Below are positions 1 to 11,000 of a stretch of 64,000 bases of DNA, one piece after another (position 1 is the stretch's first letter; each line of letters opens with the position of its first letter). The position numbers and the translations under genes are program-made. The notes under the pieces were generated by a model. It saw only the letters and a program-made list of their open reading frames with translations. It made no database searches and was not told the origin of the DNA. Location: assembly GCA_964017185.1 (NCBI GenBank), contig OZ024873.1:50950760-51014759 (forward strand), written 5' to 3'. This stretch comes from Rugalucina vietnamica (Eukaryota; Mollusca; Bivalvia; Lucinida; Lucinidae).

Positions 1-919
1 GTGCCTTTCCCAGACAGCGAGCACATCTGAAATCAGGATCAGGGCGTAAGGGGCCTTTGATTCCACTGCATTTCTTGTGGATCCAGGACAAGCAGCCACC
101 ACAGAAGATAGCATTTCTTCCTACACCTGTCTGACACGCCACAGGGATCCTTTCCAGATTTTTTCAGAAGGTCCAGATTGGGGCCAGAGACCATAATCTT
201 TGTCTTCCCCATGTTCACTCGAAGGCCTTTCCTCTCTGTCTCTGCTTTCCATGTCTTCAGCTTAACCAGTAGTTCCTCCATGGACTCAGCACTAATCATC
301 AAGTCATCTGCATACAACAGCTCCCAAGGGCAGCCTGTACAGAACTCTCTGGATAAAGCCTCTAGCACAATGATGAAGAGTAGGGGACTTAGGACAGATC
401 CCTGATGAACACCTACTTTGACACCAAACTCCTCACTGTATCCACTGCCAACTCTTACCCTACTTATCACGTCTTTATACATGGACTGGACAAGGCGCAC
501 TAGCCACTCGTCGATTCCAAGTTGTTGCTTTGCCCACCAGATGACACCCCGTGGGACCCGATCAAATGCTTTCTCCAGATCAACAAAGGCCATGTAGAGC
601 AGCTTGTTAGCAGCTAAGTGCTTCTCTTGTAGTAAACGGACAATGAAAATCGCATCTGTAGTGACATAAAGCCACACTGCAGCTCATCAATCTCAATTCT
701 TTGCCGGATGAGTCCTTCTACTACACGCTCCAGTACTTTCATTGTCTGTTCAATCAGCTTCAAGCCCCTGTAGTTACCCCTGTTCAGAGCATCTCCTTTG
801 CCCTTGTACAAATTGACAATGTAACTCTCCTGCCAGTCAATTGGGATGCAACCTTCTGAGATGATGTCCTCAATAAGATCACGCACCAACAAGCAAAGTA
901 AAACAAGTAAAACAAGCAA
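1..919 (-). mobile_element. LINE reverse-transcriptase fragment
   Basis: Two overlapping minus-strand reading frames, 614-919 and 39-677, encode a non-LTR reverse transcriptase. In order they show fingers (VNLYKGKGDALNRGNYRGLK), the QCGFM block, motif A (AFVDLEKAFDRVPR), motif B (GVHQGSVLSPLLF), motif C (YADDL) and a following GLRVNMGKTKIMVSG. The frame changes once near 660, between QCGFM and TTDAIF. The element runs off the left edge; its 5' side stops near 919. The style is that of RTE/CR1-like LINEs of aquatic invertebrates; I cannot fix the clade. It is antisense to the SLC44A1-like gene, in an intron. Confidence 0.9.
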
Positions 920-1009
920 ACTTGTTGTTGTTGCTTATTGAGGTACTTTGTTCATTGAATATGCAAAGCTAAGAGGATATCAGTTTCCTCTTCTTAAGGT
1001 CTTGTTCGC

Positions 1010-1271
1010 AGAGAAGTTTTAGGGTAAATCCCAGTCAACAGCTATGGTCATGTTGGGAAATAAGGTGTTGACAGAGTAGTAAAGCAGAAAACAAACAAGA
1101 ATTCCTTTTTGCAATAAAACACAAAGGATTTTCGCATATATGTGATAAGGCCTTTAAACATTGATAATCACATTAACTCCCTACAGTACTGGTTAAACCC
1201 AGGAAGCGTTGGCTCCCTCCTTACATGACTGAAAAAGTGTTGACTGGGACGTTAAGCCTCAACACACTAAC

Positions 1272-1300
<29 letters not shown>
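1010..1300 (+). mobile_element. SINE-like 3' region with A29 tail
   Basis: It carries blocks shared with other SINE-like copies in the window (CAGTCAACAGCTATGGTCAT, CTCCCTACAGTACTGG, CCAGGAAGCGTTGGCTCC, GACTGGGACGTTAAGC) and ends in 29 A residues at 1272-1300. The tRNA-like head is not seen. Confidence 0.65.
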
Positions 1301-1302
<2 letters not shown>

Positions 1303-1910
1303 AAAACATTGATAATGACTCTGTGCCTTTGATTATACAGTTTCTGTCATCTCAAAGTTAAGTTTATCACCACTTACTGTTAATTTAGAAAAATTTTCCG
1401 GACTTTTTTTTTTTTACACAATTTTTTTTCTTAATAATTAGCAAAATGTTTAATGCCGTTGCATGTATTCATGCAATCTATCAAGCTTATAGAGAAAACA
1501 TTAAATACCTGAGGCAACGAATTTGCGAATATTCACATACTAATATTTGCAAACTTTACTTAGTTTAGATATAGTATATAGCAACATAGAAGCCACTGAG
1601 GTAGCCAGTGGGCTTGAGTTTAAACACAATTATGTTTTATTGAAAAATTGCAAATTACCCTCTCTTCTCTCTTCTTTTGCAGATGGTAGATTTGTACAGG
1701 TCAACCTCATTATAACGCTATCATTTGTGGTCCATGGAAACAGACCATGTAATAAGTGAAACTGTTATAACAAGGTTATTTACAATAGACATAAAGCAAA
1801 AGAATCAATTTGGGAGCCATGACATGTCTTTGTTATATTGAAAACAACACGAAAGGGGGTTGTTTTTTATTTTGGTTGAACTGTACATGTACTTGTTTTT
1901 CCTTTTGCAG
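1301..1910. other. AT-rich intron sequence, no feature seen
   Basis: I see neither a coding exon nor a recognisable repeat here. It ends in the pyrimidine tract before the exon at 1911. Confidence 0.6.
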
Positions 1911-2097
1911 GTAATTCTATTACTGATCATCCTTATCATGAGAAAGAGAATAGCACTGGTTGTAACGATGTTTTACGAGGCGGGAAAGTGTATAGCTGCT
2001 ATGCCGTGCCTTCTGCTACAGCCTGTCTGGACTTTCATCGTACTGTTAGCCTTCTTTATGTACTGGGTTATTGTACTGGCGTATCTCTCAACTTCAG
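1911..2097 (+). CDS. SLC44A1: SLC44A1-like exon 1 of window
   Basis: The acceptor TTTTGCAG precedes the exon and the donor is CAG|GTAAAT. It begins in phase 0 with VILLLIILIM, the end of a membrane helix, followed by the basic loop RKRIALVVTMFYEAGK and a second helix (WTFIVLLAFFMYW). It ends after one base of a Gly/Glu codon, so the next exon must supply two bases. A palindromic MITE (D1) begins about 10 nt after the donor. Confidence 0.9.
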
Positions 2098-5000
2098 GTA
2101 AATGGCTGGGCCCAGTTGTTCAAAACTTTGTTAGCTTAACATCATCGTTAAGACCTCAACTTGTTAAGTAAAATTAATGCTGACTACATAAGCAAATACA
2201 CTGTTATTTTTTGTTGATAAAATGTGAGAATCCTTTGCAATGCAAAGGATTCTCACATTTTATCTACAAAAAATAACATTGTATTTGTAAAATTCATGTT
2301 CAAAACTTTTACAAATCATTAACTAACAATGTTGTTAATTTTGAACAATTGGGCCCAGGATATTAGTTTACTTGAAGCCAGTGTGGCATATTGGTTAAGT
2401 CACTTGCCTTGTAAAGCAGAGGTCCTGGGTTTGAGCCCAGACGTCCAAGTCTTTCATCATATGAGACTTTTATTCAAGGTCAGTCTCAATTACTGTTGAT
2501 TTGTTTGTTTTGAGGCTTAACCTCACAGTCAACAATTTTCCAGTCATGTCAGGATGGAGCCAACGCTTCCTGGGTTTAACTAGTACTGTAGGGAGTTAAT
2601 GTGTCTTGCTCAAGGACACAATACGGTGACGCTTGTGGGGATCGAACCCAGACCCTCTCGATTTGGAGTTTGACGCTCTGCCACTATGCCACCATGCTCC
2701 TTCAATTACTGTTGAATGGGATTTAAAACACCACCACCACTAGTTGGCCTTCTCTATGTTCTGGGTTATAGTGATTTCAGGCTGAGCTATTAAGGTCTGG
2801 GCCCAGTTGTTCAAAACTGCGTTAGCTTAACATCATCTTAAGACCTCAACTCGTTAAGTAAATGCCAACTAAATAAGCAAATACACAGTTATTTTTTGTT
2901 GATAAAATAGCAAAGGATTCTTACATTTTGATCAACAAAAAAAATACATTTTTTGTTGATAAAATAGTCAAGGATTCTCACATTTTATCAACCAAAAATA
3001 ACTGTATTCAGTTTGAAATTTTAACGAATCTTTAACTAACAATGTTGTTAATTTTGAACAACTGGTCCCTGGATGTTAATTTCAGTTTTAAATTGGTAAG
3101 AGCTTATTTTAGAACAACAAGATATAACATGGTAACTATATAAAAAAAAAATGTTTAATTTTGGTAACTATATAAAAACAAGAACTCCGCGGAGGTCGAT
3201 ATCGCACCTGCATCGGGCAAAGTCAACAGACCGTGAAATATAGTTCAAGGGCACCAGGTCAAGGTGCGTGCTTGAAGGGCATGTCAAGGACAATTACTAT
3301 GCAAGGTTTCAGACACGCAGCTATCTCTGATGTCGAGAAAAACAAACTTCGACAAAAAAATTTTCAAAGTCAGTGGACCGTGAAATATAGGTCAAGGGCA
3401 CTGGGTTGAGGTGCTGGCTTGAAGTGTATGTCAAGGACAATTACTATGCAAGGTTTCAGACTTGCAGCTATCTCTGATGTTGAGAAAACCAAACTTCGAC
3501 GTAAAAATTATCAAAGTCAGTGGACCGTGAAATATAGGTCAAGGGCACCGGGTTAAGGTGCGTGCTTGAAGGGTATATCAAGGACAATTACTATGCAAGG
3601 TTTCAGACTCGAAGCTATCTCTGATGTCGAGAAAACCAAACTTCGACATAAAAATTTTCAAAGTCAGTGGACCGTGAAATATAGATCAAGAGCACCGGGT
3701 TAAGGTGCGTGCTTAAAGGGTATGTCAAGGACAATTACTATGCAAGGTTTCAGACTCGCAGCTATCTCTGATGTCAAGAAACGTAATGTTGACAAAACTT
3801 CGACGTAAAAATTTTCAAAGTCAGTGGACCGTGAAATATAGGTCAAAGCCACCGGGTTAAGGTGCGTGCTTGAAGGGTATGTCAGGGACAATTACTATGC
3901 AAGGTTTCAGACTGGCAGCTATCTCTGATGTTGAGAAAACCAAACTTCGACGTAAAAATTTTCAAAGTCAGTGGACTGTGAAATATAGGTCAAGGGCACC
4001 AGGTTAAGGTGCGTGCTTGAAGGGTATGTCAAGGACAATTACTATGCAAGGTTTCAGATTCGCAGCTATCTCTGATGTCGAGAAACGTAATGTTGACAAA
4101 ACTTCGACGTAAAAATTTTCAAAGTCAGTGGACCGTGAAATATAGGTCAAAGCCACCGGGTTAAGGTGCGTGCTTGAAGGGTATGTCAGGGACAATTACT
4201 ATGCAAGGTTTCAGACTCGCAGCTATCTCTGATGTCGAGAAAACCAAACTTCGACGTAAATGTTGACGGACGGACGGACGGACGAACGGACGGACGGAAA
4301 TTTGGACTCCTATATCGCACCCTGCTATAAGCATGTGCGATAAAAAATTGTTTAATTTTCAAAAATAATCTGAAAAAAAAAAGTATTTTATCTTTTTGAT
4401 GATGCAAGGGAAATTACTAAGACTGTCATAATAGAACAATAGTAGCAGAATTTCCAACCCTTGGAAAGGTTGGTTGATTTGGAGATGAGACCTCGGTTCA
4501 TGGTCTCGTCTGACAGACTGGAGAAGCCCGGAATTGAACCTGCGGCCCTGATGGTTTATAAGGCAAGTGACATTACCACTGTGCCACGGAGGCTTCTGTT
4601 AAGGTTCTGGTTATCAATATATTCATAGAAAATGGTCATATAAAAGGGTGATCAGCTAAAGGCATTACATAAACATGCCTATGTAATAAACAGAGATTTT
4701 TAAAGTTGTAAGAAATGAAAATTTTTAGTAAAAAATGTTTGATGATTTTCTTATTTTTGCTCAAAACATAAATGGTGGGTTCATGTTAGAACCGCCTCTG
4801 CGAGGAGGTTCTAACAAGTACCCACAATCTATGTTTTGGAGCAAAAATAAGAAAAATAGGTATACCCCTCCATACCCCAGTTTTGCTATATAAGTGGGGG
4901 TTCCAGGGGGTATACATGTCAGGGACATGTTATCCTGATGGAAGACTCGACCTGAAACAAACAATTTTGCATATCTTTGAGATGTGCACATCTGTTGAAA

Positions 5001-8000
5001 TGAATAACCAAGTTTGTGAAATTTGTTTTTCAGAAATACCAAGTTTAAACTCCCAAGGCTATGAATAACCAAGTTTGTGAATTTTTTTTTTTTTTTTTTT
5101 CAGAAATACATACCAAGTTTAAACTCCCAAGGCTATGAATAACCAAGTTTGTAAAATTTGTTTTTCAGAAATACCAAGTTTAAACTCACAAGGCTATGAA
5201 TAACAAGTTAGTGAAATTTGTTTTTCAGAAATACCAAGTTTAAACTCACAAGGCTATGAATAACCAAGTTCGTGAAATTTGTTTTTCAGAAATACCAAGT
5301 TTAAACTCCCAAGGCTATGAATAGCCAAGTTTATAAAATTTGTTTTTCAGAAATACCAAGTTTTAACTCACAAGGCTATGAATAACCAAGTTCGTGAAAT
5401 TTGTTTTCCAGAAATACCAAGTTTAAACTCACAAGGTTATGAATAACCAATTTTCTAAAATTCATTTTCAGAAATACCAAGTTTAAACTCACAAGGCTAT
5501 GTTACATACAAAGAACACGAGACCGTGTCGTACCTATGGTGGTATCACTTGATAGGCCTGATCTGGACCAGCGAGTTTATTATAGCGTGTGAACAGCTTG
5601 TGATCTGTGGGGCCGTCGCTAAATGGTACTTCAATAGGTAAGGCAAAACTTTTTGGTAACTGTAAAAATTCTTAAATTTCGGATATATGATGTTACTAAC
5701 TAACAAGGTATGGTGTAAGTGAAACATCAGTTAGAATTCATACAGAGTAAAAATCATGTTAAAACACTTAACTGATGAAAAGATTGACCTATACCAGATT
5801 TCACCAACTGTGATCAAAACCTGTCTTACATTGCTGCAAAAGTTGTCTTTTCATGGCTAAAGTCAAGATTTTTTGGACAAGGCTCAAATGATTTGAAATC
5901 TCAGATCAAGAAAATAGAAGACGAGAACTGTTTAGAAATAAATCTAAAGTTGCTGATGATCTACATGGCTATCAGGAAAAAACAATGTATTTTTTTTCTT
6001 CATTCATACAGAATAAACAGGATGTTCTCGTGACTATGGAAGATTTTTTTCTCCATTTTAGACAAAAATTTTCACAACACAGATCAGAATAAACTGGATG
6101 TTCTCTTGACCATGGAAGATTTTTTTCTCCATTTTAGACAAAAAAAAATTCACAACAAAGATAAAATAGCATAGGCGTAACCAGAGAATTTCAAGTTATA
6201 CGCACCAAGGGCAAAAAAAAGTTAAATTTGTGTCTAAAAAACCCCAGAGAATTTCAAGTTATACGCACCAAGGGCAAAAAAAAAAGAGCTAAATTTGTAT
6301 CTAAAAAGGACAAAAATGCCATAATTTTAGCTAATTTAAACTTTTTACATTACGCACATGCGTACTGTGCGTATAGGGCGGTACGCCTATGAATAGTAGA
6401 CCATATATTTTTCTATTCCAGGGACAAAGAAGACATGGGATGCCCTATTATCTCTTCTATTAAATTGCTCATATTTCACCACCTAGGATCTGTCGCCCTG
6501 GGGGCTCTCGTGATTACTGCCGTCAAGCTTCCCAGAATGATACTCATGTACTTAAGCAAAAAGTAGGTATAGTGTTTACGGACGAGCAAAAATTAAAATT
6601 ATGATTACTTGCCCATGCAATAAACAGATCCTTTTTAGCTTTAAAAATTGAAAAAATTTTTCAGCTTTTCAGCTGAAAAAAATTTTCCTTATTTTTGCTC
6701 AAAACAGAGATTGTGGGTACACATTAGAACCGCCTCAGCTTCTAATGAGTACCTACAATCTATGATTTGGAGCAAAAATAAGAAAAATAGGTATACCACT
6801 ACATACCCCAGTTTTGCTGTATAAAAGTGGAGTTCAAGGGGGTATACATTACATGAACATGTTTAACTGATGAATATTATGATTATAGAAAGTATGATGA
6901 ATTATTAACATGGTTGATACTTAGCTTTCTTGCACACCAGATAGAGAAATCCAACGTTTTACCCCGTGTGAGAAATTCTTATCTCACCCTCGTTATCTCA
7001 CCCAGTCGCACGCTGCGTTCAAGTGTTCTTTTTTCACATTGGTTGTATAGGACGTCATGTAATTTCGTCGCTAAGCGCAAACGTCACGATGACGTCAAAA
7101 CGTTTTAAATCAAAATGGTGGACGCCGCGATTTTATCATTTTTCTAGGTAAATAGTATAAAAATCAATCTTCGCTGCATTACGGTGAGCAAGAAAAAGAA
7201 TCCATCATTCGTGTCAGGTATGGATAGACAAATCTGTCCCTCGGGTCACAATTTGGCATCACGAGGCTCGCCTCGTGATGCCAAAATGTGACCCTCGGGA
7301 CAGATTTGTCTATCCATACCTGACACTCATGTAAGATTCTTATAATGTGTTTATTTGTAGCCCTTGCATATTGATGTTTCTCTAACGGCATAGCAAATAC
7401 ATGTAATGCCACGCCAGATTTGGATGACATCACATAATATGTTTAATAGCAATGTAAGAATGTTACATGAGTGTCAGCTATGGATGGACAAATCTGTCCT
7501 TAGAGTCGCATTGGCAGATTTGTCTATCGGATCTGCCAGACACTCTATCCGTACCTTACAAGCATGTAGGATTCTTATTCTTGCAACCCTTAAGTTGGCT
7601 TGATTTTCTTATCATTTTGAAATAGAACATTTTTGTCATCACTCAGTGATGTGTTCACTTAATTTCAAAGTTATGTGACATTCTAAAAGTGGTATACCCA
7701 TGTACAACCCAAGTTCACTACATAAAAGTGGAGTGTAGGGGGGATTTGTTTTCATGGACATGTGTTCCTTTTGTTATTTCAGAATGAAAGGTTCTGAGAA
7801 CCAATGTGCTAAATATTGTATGAAGTGCTGTGTGTGTTGTCTATGGTGCCTAGAAAAATGTCTGAAATATCTCAATCAAAATGCATATACTGTTGTAGGT
7901 ATGTACACATACCGATGGTCTTCATTTAGGTTGCTAAATTTTAGATTGCTGGATATTATACGCTTGCCATTTGTAACCATGACCCCCATCCCTGTAGAGT

Positions 8001-11000
8001 TGTAAGGACTTTGTCTTTTGTACATCAACCCCCTCGAAAAACCCTTGCACTGCGGAGACAGTCATTTGGCAAAACCACGCTTGGTTTCCCTTCAGTTTGC
8101 TATGTTTACATTACACTCACCTATTATGCCTTTATGATACAAATCCTAAAGAGTACCCACAATCTATGTTTTGGAGCAAAAAAAAAGAAAAATAGGTTTA
8201 CCCCTGCATACCCCAGTTTTTCTATATAAAAGTGGATTATGAGAGGGTATACTTTTCAAGGACATGTTTTCCTGATGCATAGCAAAAGCCTTGAGAAAAA
8301 TGCTGATCTGTAACTGAATTATGTGCACATCCTTGTTTTGAGTTTTAATATCAATCAAGATTGTCTTTATTTATTTTGTAGCAATTCAAGGAACAAGTTT
8401 CTGTACATCTGCAGCAAAGGTGAGAGACTCAATGGTTATTTTATTCCTACTTGCTCCCTTGTTAAATCCTGAATATCCACAAATATCTATCAGTGTCAGA
8501 GGGGGATTAAGAAGGCGTTCAAGGGGTTTGCTCGAACCCGCCTCTGGACCCAAATTATTTTATTTTCATGAGGAATTTCAAGAGATTTTGTGTGATTTTA
8601 GGGAAACGAACCCCCCTTTATTCATTTGAACCCCGTCTTCTGAAATCCTGGATACGCCCCTGGACCCAATTGTTCAAAGCATCATTAGCTTAACGATATC
8701 GTTAAGACATAAATTTGTTAAGCAAATATCAGCAAAAGTAACAAATACACTGTTATTTTTTGTTGAAAAAATGTGAGAATCCTTTGCAGTGCAAAGGATT
8801 CTCACATTTTTTCAACAAAAAATAACAGTGTATTTGTAATATTAATGTTTGAAATTTTAACAAAATGTTAACTAACGACGTCGTTAGTTTTGAACAACTG
8901 GGTCCAGATTGTCAATGATATCTTTATACAGAATAATCATTTAAAGCTAATTTGTTGAATACATCTAGTTTTTGAGTAATAAAACTTACTCATCTTGCTA
9001 ATGCAGTCACCAGGGTAGAGTGTCTTGGAATGTATACATGGGTGTCAATATATTAATATAAATGTTTCATATTTTTCAGTCTTTTACCACATTAGTTAAC
9101 AATGCCCTGCGTGTAGCAGCTATTAACAGCGTAGGAGATTTTATATTGTTCCTCGGCAAGATTGGTGTCATGGCCGCCACTGCCGCAGTAGGCATTCTTT
9201 GGTTTAAGGTAAGTTAACAAGCCACTAGAAAATCAACAATCTACATAGGCAAAAACAAAGACGCAGATCAGCTGTGCAGTAACTGCACAGCTGATCAGCG
9301 CCTTTGTTTTTGCTCCATTGATGGTATGATGCCTTCTTTTAATAATTCAAAAATTTAAAACGTCCAGCCTGATTCTGTGACTGTACAGGGGACTGTTTGT
9401 GTGGGACCTGGGTGGAAGCCCAAATTTTTTGTTTTCTCTTACGAAGGCTCATTTAATTATAAAGATATGAAAAAAAAAATTCATCAGACAATAAGCCCAG
9501 GGGCATATAGTGGTAAAATGTAAAGAATCAGATCGTGTCCTTGAGGAGGACTCAAACAACTTGCCATTGTACTGGCTAATTAAATCCAGGAAGGAGTGGG
9601 TTGGACTGAAAAACTGTTGAATGGGACAATAACCAAAATACAGACAAGCTTAACAAGGTTGTTCTGCTATAGAGACTAATTGGAGATTGAAAAATCTGCC
9701 CAAAAATAATTTGGAAAGGGAAATGATTGTTTTACTGCTGTACATTATTAAAATAATGACAACTCAAAATATCCATCTGGAAATTACTCAGAAATTGTTG
9801 GCTTGGAAGGAAAACCACATAAGAAACAAACAAACCTTTCCAAAATGAACTGTTTCTTATATTTTCAGAGTTTGCCTGGTTTACACTACTATGCCGTGCC
9901 TGTGTTACTTGTATGTGTGTTTGCCTATCTCATTGCCTCATCTTTCTTGTCTACATACGAGGTAAGTGTCATCGTTATTCCTGGATTTTGCAGATATAAG
10001 GAATAGATTAACTAGTCAGTGCTTGCCATGCCGTGCCTGTGTTACTTGTATGTGTGTTTGCCTATCTCATTGCCTCATCTTTCTTGTCTACATACAAGGT
10101 AAGTGTCAAAGAATCTATATTTGAGCTGCTCGTGGGAATACCCACAATGTGGTTTCCCAATGGGTCTGACACAAATCAGGCTGTACAGTCACAGAAGCAT
10201 GCTAGAAGCTTGAAATTTCGGATTTAGGCAGTGTACTATCCGTGTAGCGAAAACAAATGCGCTGATCAGCTTCGCAGTTTCTGCACAGCTGATCAGCGCC
10301 TTTGTGACTGCTACACTAATTGTGTAATTCCTCTTCTACTTATATACAAAATTCCAAGCTTTTAGCCTGCTTCTGTGAGCGTACAGGCAGGTTTCTGTCA
10401 GACCTGGTTGTAACCCATATTTGTTGGTTTTCTCATGCGAAGGCTCAATCAATGGATTTGGGCCACATGTTGTTATTTAATGTAGGAGGTGATAGGCATT
10501 TGCATGGAAACTGACTGGGCATGGAGCCCATGTACAGTACATTTCTTTCAGGAACATTTCAGGTCGTGAAAATATTTCTGTGGCCATTGTTCCTCTTACT
10601 GCTGATTGCATTTGAGCCGCCGCATCAGAAACAATCTGCTTATGCGAAAACAAAGACGCAGATCAGCTGTGCAGTGACTGCACAGCTGATCAGCACCTTT
10701 GTTTTTTCTCCATATACATGTATGGTACAAAGTCTCTTCTTTCTAAATCTGAAATTCAAGTTTCTAGCCTGCCTCTATGACTGCACAGGCCAGTTTGTGT
10801 CAGACCTGGAGGGAAACCCAGATTGTTGGTTTCTCAGGCAAGGCTCATCTATCAGTTAGTAGTGCAAGGCATTTGCACGTAGCTCTGATAACCTATCAAG
10901 GCTGGCTTGTCCTGAAACCCCATTTAGGCTGGCTTGTCCTGAAACCGTGTTGTTAGGATAAAAACTGTCCCGACATGACCTTAGCTGTTGACCTAGGATG

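Noticed and set aside
1-1910. An additional upstream SLC44A1-like exon
   Set aside because: No frame here matches the expected segment before VILLLIILIM; the region holds a LINE, a SINE tail and plain intron.
3700-4195. Two identical 63-codon minus-strand ORFs as paralogous genes
   Set aside because: They are the same frame of the tandem core of P1; the repeat explains them fully.
5001-5501. CRISPR-like array of ~60 bp units
   Set aside because: Units are whole direct repeats without variable spacers, sit in a eukaryotic intron and copy an exon start.
6564-6570. Donor at 6567 (GTATAG) for exon 3
   Set aside because: It would include an in-frame TAG; the donor at 6563 keeps the SLC44 frame into exon 4.
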